Origin: Polymorphospora lycopeni
Lineage (GTDB): Bacteria > Actinomycetota > Actinomycetes > Mycobacteriales > Micromonosporaceae
Direction: 5' to 3'
Length of the DNA stretch: 64,000 bases
Assembly: GCF_042237075.1 (NCBI RefSeq)
Contig: NZ_JBCGDC010000005.1
Span: 60,385-124,384, forward strand
In this document: piece by piece, positions 42,171 through 50,326 of the stretch
How the letters are laid out: the number at the start of each line of letters is the position of its first letter
How positions within the stretch are numbered: position 1 is the first letter of the stretch
Position numbers and translations under genes: made by a program
Notes under the pieces: model-generated
The model's input: the letters and a program-made list of their open reading frames with translations, nothing else
Databases searched by the model: none
What the model was told of the DNA's origin: nothing

Positions 42171-42983
42171 TTACGGGCTTCTGTCCGCATGCCGACTGCC
42201 CGGCTCCGCCCGCCCGCCCACCGGGTCGTCGAGGTCACCGGCGGGTACGGCACGCAGCCTGGCCACCGTGCTCTCCAGCAGCCCGACCAGTTCGACCCGC
42301 TCGGCGATGCCCAGTACGGCGTACGCGCCCGAGGTGATCCCGTCGGCGACCGCGTCGGCCCACAGCGAGCGCCGGATCAGCGGCTCGGCCGGCGGGAACG
42401 GTGGCGACCAGCCGTACGCGAGCGCCCCGCCCTCCCCCTCCGGTCCGGCGATGATCGCCTCCAGCGGGGTCATGCCGCTCGCCCGCACGGCCAGCAGGTG
42501 TGCACCGGCCCGGTGCTCACGCAGCAGCAGAAGCAGCACCGCCGCCCGGGCACCGGGCGAGTCGTCCGGCACCGGCATCGCCCGCCAGGCGGCGAAGAGC
42601 GGCATACCGGCCGGGTCGGCGGCCTCGACGACCCGGCCGGCCAGCTCGACCAGCCGGGACACCCGTGGGAAGTCGCCCAGGTTCTCGACCCCCCACCGGC
42701 AGCATTCGGCGAGGTTGTGGGCGGCGACGTCGGCCGGGCCGGCCACCCGCAGCGCCCCGTCCCAGCCGTCGGCGACCGCCTCCGGGGCGATGAAGCCCAG
42801 GGCCGCCGCCACCGTCTCGGCACGTACGTCACCCAGCGCGCCGGCCCGGCCGGCGACGTGGAACGCCCAGCCGGAAAGGCCGAGCAGCCGGGCCCGGCGC
42901 AGCGTGCGGGGGGACTCGCTGAACGCGGTACCGATCTCCGACACGCTGGCCCGGACGGCGCCGGCGGTCTGTTCGGGGGTCAA
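42171..42983 (-). CDS. Helical hypothetical protein resembling the SCO6745 family
   Basis: Protein of about 270 residues, helical and Ala-rich, with AFHVAGRAGALGDVRAETVAAALGF and FIAPEAVADGWDGAL (quoted in short pieces), similar to the poorly studied SCO6745 proteins of streptomycetes. No catalytic motif is obvious. The TTG at 42983 overlaps the TGA of the upstream gene (TTGA) and gives the best N terminus, so translational coupling is likely. A later start is possible. The function is unknown. Confidence 0.6.
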   Translation of the reverse strand: MTPEQTAGAVRASVSEIGTAFSESPRTLRRARLLGLSGWAFHVAGRAGALGDVRAETVAAALGFIAPEAVADGWDGALRVAGPADVAAHNLAECCRWGVENLGDFPRVSRLVELAGRVVEAADPAGMPLFAAWRAMPVPDDSPGARAAVLLLLLREHRAGAHLLAVRASGMTPLEAIIAGPEGEGGALAYGWSPPFPPAEPLIRRSLWADAVADGITSGAYAVLGIAERVELVGLLESTVARLRAVPAGDLDDPVGGRAEPGSRHADRSP

Positions 42984-44002
42984 CCGCGCCGCCTCTCCTT
43001 CGGCGCCGGCCGGCGGCCGGCGCTCCCTGAGTCTGCCCTCCGGGCCGCCTGTGGAACAGTCTCGGCGTCGAACGCCTCGATCGCCGCCTCGACCTCACCG
43101 GCGTGCCGACGGGCGGTGCTGGCGGCCCGCTCGGCGGCGCGACGGGCCGTCCGGCGCCGACCGACCTCCTCCTCGGCCGCGGCCCTCCGGCGCTCCACCT
43201 CGGCCAACTCGGCCTCGATCCGGTTCAGTGCCCCGACCCCGTCGTGTTCGGCCGCCTCGCACCGGCGCAGGTCCGTCTCGGCCCGCTTCTGCCGGGTACG
43301 GGCCGCCGCCAGCTCGCGGGTCAGCTCCCGGCGCTGCCCGGCCCGGGCCGCCTCCTCGGCGCGCTCCCGCTCGGCCCGCTCCCGCTGCTCGGCCCGCTCC
43401 CGCCCCGGCTCGGCCCGCTCCTCGCCGGGCCGCTCCCGCCCGCCCTTCCCCGGCGGGCCGGCCGCCGGTTCCGCCGGGCCCGCGCCACCGCTCAGCAGCC
43501 GCAGCTGGGGGCGCGGCACCTCGCCGAAGCCCGCGTAGCTGACCGGCCGGAGCAACCGTCCTGACCGCACCTGCTCGGCGACATCCGCGTCGGACAGTGC
43601 CGCGTTGAGGGTCGCCTCGACCTCGGGCAGCGGCAGCTTGCCGGCCGCGACGGCCGGCTCGGCCGCCCGGGCGAGGTCCCGGGCTGCGGCGACCAGCGCG
43701 TTCACGGCAGCACGGCGCTGGTTGGACAGCTCCCGCAACCGCTCGCCGCGCAGCTCCCGTTGGGCGGTCCGCAACGCCGCCGACAACTCGACCAGGTCGG
43801 CCACCAGCTCCGGCCGGTTGATGGCCAGCAGGTTCACCAGCCAGGCGGCGAGGGTGGGTCTGCGCAGGCGGGCGATCCGCCGGGCGGCGTCGCGGTCACC
43901 GGCGGCCCGGGCGGCGGCGACCGCGTCGTCACGGGCGGCGACGAACCGGTCCGGTGGCACCGTGTAGAGGCGCTGCTCGATGTCATCGGCCACGTCCGCC
44001 AT
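42980..44002 (-). CDS. Large coiled-coil hypothetical protein
   Basis: Protein of 340 residues. The first about 150 are helical with RRPTLAAWLVNLLAINRPEL and QRELRGERLRELSNQRRAAV. A Pro/Gly linker follows, then about 120 residues of Glu/Arg/Ala-rich coiled coil with heptads (ERAEQRERAERERAEEAARA). The ATG at 44002 is chosen over the open frame to 44074 because the region before it overlaps the next gene's end and is Pro/Ser-rich. It overlaps the SCO6745-like gene by four bases, so they are probably a functional pair. No family is recognised beyond that. Confidence 0.7.
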   Translation of the reverse strand: MADVADDIEQRLYTVPPDRFVAARDDAVAAARAAGDRDAARRIARLRRPTLAAWLVNLLAINRPELVADLVELSAALRTAQRELRGERLRELSNQRRAAVNALVAAARDLARAAEPAVAAGKLPLPEVEATLNAALSDADVAEQVRSGRLLRPVSYAGFGEVPRPQLRLLSGGAGPAEPAAGPPGKGGRERPGEERAEPGRERAEQRERAERERAEEAARAGQRRELTRELAAARTRQKRAETDLRRCEAAEHDGVGALNRIEAELAEVERRRAAAEEEVGRRRTARRAAERAASTARRHAGEVEAAIEAFDAETVPQAARRADSGSAGRRPAPKERRRG

Positions 44003-44033
44003 CCTGCCGTGTCCGTCCGAGCCGCGCAGCGGG

Positions 44034-44663
44034 TCAGCGGACGCGGGTGCCGGGCTCCAGGCGGGCGTACTCACACCCGGACAGCTTGCTCATGTTGGCG
44101 TCGGTGACGGTGTGGCCGGCGTCGCTGAGCAGGGCGTCGTGCAGGGCGAAGGCCCGGCGCGGGGCGACGGCGCGGACGAAGTCGACCGCCTCGGAGAGCT
44201 TCAGCCAGGGCGCGGAGACCGGCACGAAGAGCGTGTCGACCTGCACCCCCTCGGGCACGTCGAACGAGTCGCCCGGATGGTAGACCTGATCGTTGACCAG
44301 GAAGCCGAGGTTGGGCACCCGGGGGATCTCCGGATGGATCTCGGCGTGCCAGCCGCCGAACGTCTGGATCCGCATCCCGGCGGCGGCGAACGTGTCGCCC
44401 GGCTCCACGGCGGTGACCACGCCGCCGAGCCCGGCGAGCTTGGGCAGCACGGAGGCGTGGGTGTGCACCGTCACCGTGGCCCGCTTCGCGAGCGCGTCAC
44501 CGAGGGCGTCCACGTCGATGTGGTCGAAGTGCTCGTGGGTGATCAGAACCGCGTCCACCCCGTCGAGCGCGGCCGGCTCGCTGAAGCCACCCGGATCGAT
44601 GACCAGCACCGCTCCGTCGTGCGCGATACGGACGCAGGAGTGGCCGTACTTGGTCAGTTGCAT
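44034..44663 (-). CDS. MBL fold metallo-hydrolase
   Basis: Protein of 209 residues with the metallo-beta-lactamase fold of the UlaG-like subgroup. It has the N-terminal LTKYGHSCVRI, the metal motif THEHFDHIDVDAL (HxHxDH), then FGGWHAEIH, YHPGDSFDVPEG and a final HDALLSDAG. Members hydrolyse lactones or phosphodiesters with a dinuclear metal site. The substrate is unknown. ATG at 44663 has GAGGGAG 6 bases upstream. It sits just before the coiled-coil gene on the same strand. Confidence 0.87.
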   Translation of the reverse strand: MQLTKYGHSCVRIAHDGAVLVIDPGGFSEPAALDGVDAVLITHEHFDHIDVDALGDALAKRATVTVHTHASVLPKLAGLGGVVTAVEPGDTFAAAGMRIQTFGGWHAEIHPEIPRVPNLGFLVNDQVYHPGDSFDVPEGVQVDTLFVPVSAPWLKLSEAVDFVRAVAPRRAFALHDALLSDAGHTVTDANMSKLSGCEYARLEPGTRVR

Positions 44664-44811
44664 CGTGACTCCCTCGGCACCGAATCGAGATGTCTCCCCG
44701 GAAGTCTGCCGGAACCGGCGTACCCGCGCCGCGCGTCTGACGGATCGCCGGACGGTGGGCGGACGCAACCGCCACCGGGTGGGCCGGCGACGGCACTGAT
44801 CGGAGGGGGAC

Positions 44812-45729
44812 ATGGCAGTACGACGGGTCGGCGTGGTCCTGACCGCCGTTGGCGTGGCGGCCGCGCTCGCGCTCACCGGGTGCAGCTCGACCACGGAGTC
44901 CACGGCGGACTCGGCGGCGCCGTACCACCAGCAGCAGTCCGGGCAGGACGACGTGGCGGCGGCGCCGGAGGCCGGCGGCGGGCCCGGGGCCGGGCAGCCG
45001 GCGGCAGGCGCGCCGGTGCGGTTCCGGATCGACGAGCGGGCGATCATCTACACCGGTTCGATCACCGTACGGGTCGACGACGTCGAACGGGCCGCCGGAC
45101 GGGCGACCGCGATCGCGACCGGGGCCGGCGGGTTCGTCGGGGTGGACAAGCGCACCAGCGACGACCGGCGCTCGACCGCCTCACTGGAGCTGCGGATCCC
45201 GGCGAACCGGTTCGGCCAGGTCGTCGACGACCTGGCCCGGCTCGGTGACCAGGAGCAGCGCGACATCAGTACGCAGGACGTCACCGAGGAGGCCCTCGAC
45301 CTCGACGCCCGGCTCGCCAGCCAGCGGGCCCGGGTGGAGAGCGGCCGGCAGTTGCTGGCCCGCGCCACCAACCTCACCGAACTGGTGATGCTCGAGAGCG
45401 AGTTGGCCAAGCGGGAGGCCGACCTGGCCTCGCTGGAGGCGAAGAAGCGCCGGCTGGACGACCTGACCGCGCTGTCCACGATCACCCTGGTGCTGCTCGG
45501 CCCCGAGGCGGAGCGCGACGGGGAGGAACTCGGCTTCGTCCAGGGCCTCAAGGGTGGCTGGGAGATGTTCGTCACATCGCTGCTGGTGCTGCTGACCATC
45601 GTCGGCGCGCTGCTGCCGTGGCTGATCGTGCTCGGCCTGCCGGTGGCCGCACTCGTCTGGCTGCTCCGGCGCCGCAACCGCCGCCCGCCGGTCGAGCCCG
45701 CCACGGTCACCGCACCCCCGCGGTCCTGA
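44812..45729 (+). CDS. DUF4349 lipoprotein
   Basis: Protein of 305 residues. A lipoprotein signal (VVLTAVGVAAALALTGCSS, with lipobox LTGC) attaches it to the outer face of the membrane. After a Gly/Ala-rich stretch, a DUF4349 domain follows, with RAIIYTGSITVRVDDVERAAG, a LELRIPANRFGQVVDDLARLG segment and a coiled coil (LTELVMLESELAKREADLASLEAKK). The C-terminal transmembrane helix and RRRNRR tail return it to the cytoplasm. ATG at 44812 follows GGAGGGGGAC. The biochemical role is unknown. Confidence 0.88.
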   Translation: MAVRRVGVVLTAVGVAAALALTGCSSTTESTADSAAPYHQQQSGQDDVAAAPEAGGGPGAGQPAAGAPVRFRIDERAIIYTGSITVRVDDVERAAGRATAIATGAGGFVGVDKRTSDDRRSTASLELRIPANRFGQVVDDLARLGDQEQRDISTQDVTEEALDLDARLASQRARVESGRQLLARATNLTELVMLESELAKREADLASLEAKKRRLDDLTALSTITLVLLGPEAERDGEELGFVQGLKGGWEMFVTSLLVLLTIVGALLPWLIVLGLPVAALVWLLRRRNRRPPVEPATVTAPPRS

Positions 45730-45767
45730 CCGGCGACCGCCGGGCCGGCCACTGGTTCGAGCCACGT

Positions 45768-46136
45768 CCGCCCACCCACCCCAAACTCCCCTATGGGAGT
45801 GGGTGGGCGGACCGGCCCAGCACCGTCAGCCACTTCCGGGCCGTATGACGGCCCGGCCCCTCAACGCAGCAGACGACGACGAACTCGACCGCGACCGGGG
45901 CCGCGAACAGACCACGAGCAAGGTCGCGGGTAGACCACGACCAGGGCTATCAATTCACCGCGACCAGAGTCGCGAGTCGACCGAGCGCCGCCGCACCGTC
46001 TGGAGCCCGAGGACCGCGCCGCGAAGCGGTCGCGGCCCGCAGGGCGAAGACGGTGCGTTCAGGCGGAGCGAGCCAGCCCCGCCGGAGGCGGGGCCAACCA
46101 GTTCAGCCAGCCCTCGCCGAGCGAGGGCCAACCAAC
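45768..46136 (+). repeat. Structured intergenic repeat element, copy C (3' of the amidohydrolase gene)
   Basis: Begins with a hairpin (45768-45810, GTCCGCCCACCCA against TGGGTGGGCGGAC plus CTCCC/GGGAG around CTAT). It runs through about 150 bases of variable sequence, then the core from 45972 with GAGTCGACCGAGCGCCGCCG and the GACCGC/GCGGTC hairpin. It ends with degenerate GCCAACCA units that reach the amidohydrolase stop codon (46137-46139). Same orientation relative to its gene as copies A, B and D. The core is near-identical to B over about 100 bases, while both ends have diverged. The hairpin may also terminate the DUF4349 gene. Confidence 0.75.
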
Positions 46137-47564
46137 TCAGAACGTGCCGGCGGCCAGTGCGGCCAGCGCGGTGTGCACCATCACCCGCACGCCGTACCCG
46201 ATCGCCCGCTCGTCGACGTCGAACGCGGACTGGTGGATGTCGAAGCCGCTGTCGACGCCCGGAACGCCGGTGCCGAGCCGGATCATCGCACCGGGCACCT
46301 GGTCCAGGTAGAAGGCGAAGTCCTCGCCGCCCATGCTGATCTCGGCTTCGACGACACTGTCGGGTCCGAGCGCGGCCCCGGCGGCGCCCGCGACGATCGC
46401 CGATGCCATCCGGTCGTTGATCACCGGCGGAACGCCCCGGGTGTAGACCACCTCGGCCTCGGCACCGGTGCCGGCGACGACGTCCTTGACGAGCTGGCTG
46501 ATCAGCTCGGGCGCCTCCCGCCACGCCTCGCGGTTGAGGATCCGTACGGTGCCCTTGATGCTGCCTTCGCCGGGGATGGCGTTGTACGCCTCGCCGGCGT
46601 GCACCCGTCCCCAGACCATGGAGACGCCGGCGCGGGCGTCGATCCGCCGGTCGAGCAGGGCCGGTACGTCGACGATCACGCGGCCGAGCGCGTGGATCAG
46701 GTCCGCGGTCAGGTGTGGGCGGGCGGTGTGCCCGCCCCGGCCGGTGAGCCGGACCTCGACGGTGTCGGCGGCGGCGGTCAGCGGCCCGGAGCGGACGCCG
46801 ACCAGGCCGGCGGCCAGTTGGGGGGCGCAGTGCAACGCGTAGATCGCGGCCACGTCGTTCAGCCCACCGGCGGCGATCACCTCGGGTGCGCCGGACGGGA
46901 TGACCTCCTCGGCCGGCTGGAAGAGCAGGCGTACGCGGCCGGGCAGCTCGTCGCGGTCGGCGAGTTGGGCGAGCGCGAGGCCGACACCGAGCAGGACGGT
47001 GGTGTGTACGTCGTGCCCGCAGGCGTGCGCCACCCCGTCGACCGTGGAGCGGTAGGGCACGTCCTTGGTGTCGGGCAGCGGCAGCGCGTCGAGGTCGGCG
47101 CGCAGCGCGATGACCCGGTCGCCTTCGCCGACGTCGCAGATGACTCCGTTGCCCTTGGGCAGCAGGCGCGGGTTGAGACCGGCCACGGCCAGCTCGCGGG
47201 CGATCAGCGCGGCGGTTTCGAACTCCTGGTGGGACAGCTCGGGATGCGCGTGGATGTGGCGACGCACGCTTACCAGTTCGGCTCCACGGGAGGCGAGCCA
47301 GCGGTCGAGCTGACCGGGCAACGCGTCGGCCCCGGGCGGAGTTTCGGGCCAGGACGACGCCAGTGGACTGCTGGTGGGCAGTGTCAACGCACTCGTCACG
47401 TCGAATTCTCGATCAGTAGAAGTTTGTGATCCGTTGGACAGCCTAGACCGAGGACGGTGACGCTGCGCAACTTCGTTACGGTAGTATTCAGATCGCACAG
47501 AGTCACGAAATCCCTGCTGAGTTGCTCGCGCGGCAGCGTGTGCACTGGTTTCGTTCGCCGCCAT
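46137..47564 (-). CDS. M20 family amidohydrolase (peptidase/aminoacylase type)
   Basis: Zinc-dependent amidohydrolase. It has VRRHIHAHPELSHQEFETAA at the N side, the metal motifs DGVAHACGHDVHTTVL and LFQPAEEVIPSG, and the dimerisation-domain His in GRGGHTARPHL. Such enzymes cleave N-acyl amino acids or small peptides. Two starts compete. The ATG at 47564 has a perfect AGGAGGT site and gives 475 residues with a 55-residue basic extension. The GTG at 47399 gives the usual about 420 residues and has a TTGCGC/TAGGCT promoter-like pair just upstream. I give the longer form with low certainty on the start. Repeat copy C abuts the stop. Confidence 0.83.
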   Translation of the reverse strand: MAANETSAHAAARATQQGFRDSVRSEYYRNEVAQRHRPRSRLSNGSQTSTDREFDVTSALTLPTSSPLASSWPETPPGADALPGQLDRWLASRGAELVSVRRHIHAHPELSHQEFETAALIARELAVAGLNPRLLPKGNGVICDVGEGDRVIALRADLDALPLPDTKDVPYRSTVDGVAHACGHDVHTTVLLGVGLALAQLADRDELPGRVRLLFQPAEEVIPSGAPEVIAAGGLNDVAAIYALHCAPQLAAGLVGVRSGPLTAAADTVEVRLTGRGGHTARPHLTADLIHALGRVIVDVPALLDRRIDARAGVSMVWGRVHAGEAYNAIPGEGSIKGTVRILNREAWREAPELISQLVKDVVAGTGAEAEVVYTRGVPPVINDRMASAIVAGAAGAALGPDSVVEAEISMGGEDFAFYLDQVPGAMIRLGTGVPGVDSGFDIHQSAFDVDERAIGYGVRVMVHTALAALAAGTF

Positions 47565-47573
47565 GTCTCGCAC

Positions 47574-48167
47574 ACCTCCTACAACGTGTGACAGTCGCGA
47601 TGGTCACGTCGGGTGCATAACAAAACGGACGTAAACCCCTAGACCACCACCAAGTGGAGGTGTCGTCCAGTCCTGACGAACGCGTACGGCGAACATCGAT
47701 CAGACCCGAGCCCGCCCCCACCGTGCCACACCCGCGCACGTTTCGCCCGCACAGGCGGTCCGTCGCCGTCACCCACCGTAGGTACCCGCAGGTCCGGCCG
47801 ATACACCCCAGCCCCTACGGGGCGTGACGAAACGACGGTCCGCGGCAGCGGCACCCACCTTCGGCCCGGCGGGGCCCGTCGACCCGGACACCCCACGTTA
47901 CGCAGCGTCCCACAGTCTTCGCCGACCGTATGCGGGCCGCGGGACGCCCCTTTCGGCGAATGGAGCACGTTCGCCGGATCCACACTCCGCCGAACGGGTA
48001 AGGGATCCCGCACGCTGCGTACAACTTTCGGGACTTAGGGCAACGGTGCGGCTGCAACCAGTCAACTTCGGATCGAGGTCCACCCTCGCCTTTTCCTTCT
48101 GGCATCCCAACCGCCAAGATAGAGGGGTTGTTATCCGGGACCCTCGATTACCTCGGCGGCATTTCCT
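47574..48167. other. Divergent 600-base intergenic region without a supported gene
   Basis: It lies between the amidohydrolase and the second kinase gene, which run apart. The first part (47574-47660) is A/T-rich for this genome; the rest is mixed. I see short open frames but none with a ribosome site and protein-like composition. It presumably holds the promoters of both genes. Confidence 0.5.
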
Positions 48168-50192
48168 GTGACTCAAATTCCGACGTGGAGTGGCGGACCA
48201 ATCAGCCCTACCAGCGGACGCGCGGCACCAGGCACCACAATCGGCGGACGGTACGCACTTCGCGCAGCCGTCGGCCACGGCGGCATGGGCACGGTGTGGC
48301 GGGCAGCCGACACGCTGCTGCGCCGCGACGTGGCGGTGAAGGAGGTCATCCTCCCGCCCGGACTCGCCCCCAGCGACCGCGACGCCATGTACGAACGCAC
48401 ACTGCGCGAGGCGCGGGCCGCGGCGGCCCTGCAACACCCCGCGGTCGTGCAGGTCTACGACGTGGTCACCGAAGCCGGTCGGCCATGGATCGTGATGGAA
48501 CTGCTCGACGCCCGCAGCCTCGCCGACATGGTGATCGAGGACGGCCCGTTGGCCCTCCGGGCGGTCGCCAAGATCGGCATCGCGCTGCTCGGCGCACTGG
48601 AGGTGGCGCACGCAATCGGAGTACTGCACCGCGACGTGAAGCCCGCCAATGTGCTGATCTGTTCCGACGGCCGCTGCGTACTCACCGACTTCGGTGTCGC
48701 CCGGATGCCGACGGACGTGCAGCTCACGACCCCTGGCATGGTTCTCGGCTCGCCGCACTTCATCTCTCCCGAAAGGGCCATGGGCAGCGAGTTCGGGCCG
48801 CCCAGCGATCTCTTTTCCCTCGGTGTCACGCTCTACACCGCCGTCGAGGGTCGTCCGCCGTTCGACCGCGGTGACCCGATCGAGACGATGCACGCCGTGG
48901 TCGAGGACCCGCCCGCGCCGATGACCCGGGCCGGCGTACTCGGACCGATGCTGATGGGGCTGCTGGAGAAGGACCCGGCCCGCCGGCTCGACACCCACAC
49001 CGCCCGCAACATGCTCCGGGAACTACTGGCCGGCCAGCTCGCCAGCAAGGCACCGGGCCACCTGACGACCGATCCCTACTCGGTCGTACCCGCGCAGCGG
49101 CCGGCCTGGCAGCCGCCGACCCCCCCGGCGGCGCCAGCGGGGTCGGCGCCGGCAGCGGCGCCGCCCGCGAAGCCCTCGCAGCCGGCGCCGACCGGCAACA
49201 TCGGCGGCCGGGCGATGATCGCCCCCGGCGAGTCGCTGACCGACCGGCTCGCCGCGCTGCGGAAGGCCGGCCGGCAGATGCCGACCCCGGCCCAGTACGC
49301 GGCCGCCGGGCTCGACCCCGACAACCCCGGCGCGACCGGCGAGATGCCGGCACCGCAACCGCAACGGTGGGACGAGCCGACCGCCCAGGCCTGGGCGCCC
49401 GGCGGCGTGAACGCGGCGGCCACCCAGGTCGGCCCGACCGTCGCCGCCCGACCGTCGCCGCCGCCCGGCCCGGCCACCGTCGCCGCCCCGGTCGTCACCG
49501 TCGGCGCCCCGGCACCGCCCGCCCAAGGTGGGCCGGGTGCCGTTTCGCAGGCCGTCGCCGGCGTACAGCGCACCGGAAACTCCCTGATCACCACAGTGAA
49601 GGGCTGGCCGCGCAAGATCCAGCTCGCCGCCGCCGGCGGGCTGGCCGTGCTGCTGCTGATCGGCGCCTTCGTGGTCTTCAACGGCTCCGACGACGAGGCA
49701 CCGTCCACGCCACCGGTGGTCGCGCCCACCGAACCCGCCGGGCCGGCGTTCGAGGTGCAGACGCACGCCGAACGCGGGCTGTCGGTCAACGTGCCCAAGG
49801 ACTGGAAGCAGACCGGCACCGGGGTGTGGATCGACTTCACCGACCCGGAGGACTCCGGCCGGCGGGTACGCATCCTGGTGGAGAAGGCCAACACCGACCC
49901 GATGCGCTTCCTCCAGGCCGCCGCCGGGCGGCTGGACAAGAACGCCTCCTCCTGCGCCAAGCCGTACAACCAGATCGTCCTGCGTCAGGTCGAGCTCGCC
50001 GGCCAGCCGGCCGCCGAACTCGAATACACCTGCGGTGATGGCGAGACCAAGCGGCACGGCGTGTGGCAGGCCGTCATCGCCAACGGCACGGCCTACTCGT
50101 TCTACCTGACCTCGCCCGAGACCCGGTTCGAGGAGAGCCGGCCGGTCTTCGACGAGATGACCCGCACCTTCCAGGTGACCGGCAACGGATAG
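48168..50192 (+). CDS. Transmembrane Ser/Thr protein kinase
   Basis: Protein of 674 residues. The kinase domain (residues about 25-290) has glycine loop VGHGGMGTVW, Lys58, catalytic HRDVKPAN with Asp156, and DFG at 174-176. A Pro/Ala-rich linker of roughly 200 residues, one transmembrane helix (IQLAAAGGLAVLLLIGAFVVF) and an extracellular domain of about 140 residues follow. That domain has GLSVNVPKDWKQTGTGVWIDF and a Cys pair (ASSCAKPY, YTCGDGE). The outer domain resembles that of the kinase at 21251-23620 in position and style, so the two may be paralogues. GTG at 48168. Confidence 0.9.
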   Translation: MTQIPTWSGGPISPTSGRAAPGTTIGGRYALRAAVGHGGMGTVWRAADTLLRRDVAVKEVILPPGLAPSDRDAMYERTLREARAAAALQHPAVVQVYDVVTEAGRPWIVMELLDARSLADMVIEDGPLALRAVAKIGIALLGALEVAHAIGVLHRDVKPANVLICSDGRCVLTDFGVARMPTDVQLTTPGMVLGSPHFISPERAMGSEFGPPSDLFSLGVTLYTAVEGRPPFDRGDPIETMHAVVEDPPAPMTRAGVLGPMLMGLLEKDPARRLDTHTARNMLRELLAGQLASKAPGHLTTDPYSVVPAQRPAWQPPTPPAAPAGSAPAAAPPAKPSQPAPTGNIGGRAMIAPGESLTDRLAALRKAGRQMPTPAQYAAAGLDPDNPGATGEMPAPQPQRWDEPTAQAWAPGGVNAAATQVGPTVAARPSPPPGPATVAAPVVTVGAPAPPAQGGPGAVSQAVAGVQRTGNSLITTVKGWPRKIQLAAAGGLAVLLLIGAFVVFNGSDDEAPSTPPVVAPTEPAGPAFEVQTHAERGLSVNVPKDWKQTGTGVWIDFTDPEDSGRRVRILVEKANTDPMRFLQAAAGRLDKNASSCAKPYNQIVLRQVELAGQPAAELEYTCGDGETKRHGVWQAVIANGTAYSFYLTSPETRFEESRPVFDEMTRTFQVTGNG

Positions 50193-50210
50193 CCGTCGCC
50201 AGACCACCGG

Positions 50211-50242
50211 CGGCCCCATCCCGCTCCGGCGGGGTGGGGCCG
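50211..50242 (+). terminator. Terminator hairpin after the second kinase gene
   Basis: Fourteen-base perfect arms (50211-50224 and 50229-50242) around a TCCG tetraloop, 18 bases past the kinase stop codon. Confidence 0.75.
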
Positions 50243-50326
50243 CGGCGTATCCCGGCCGGATCCCGGTCCCGGCGGGACGGCCGGGCCGGGGCGGCATACC
50301 GGGCCGGCCCGTGTTATCAAGACGGG

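Noticed and set aside
45740..45775. tRNA-like GGTTCGA sequence after the DUF4349 gene
   Set aside because: Only the T-loop-like heptamer is present. There is no room or pairing for acceptor, D and anticodon arms.
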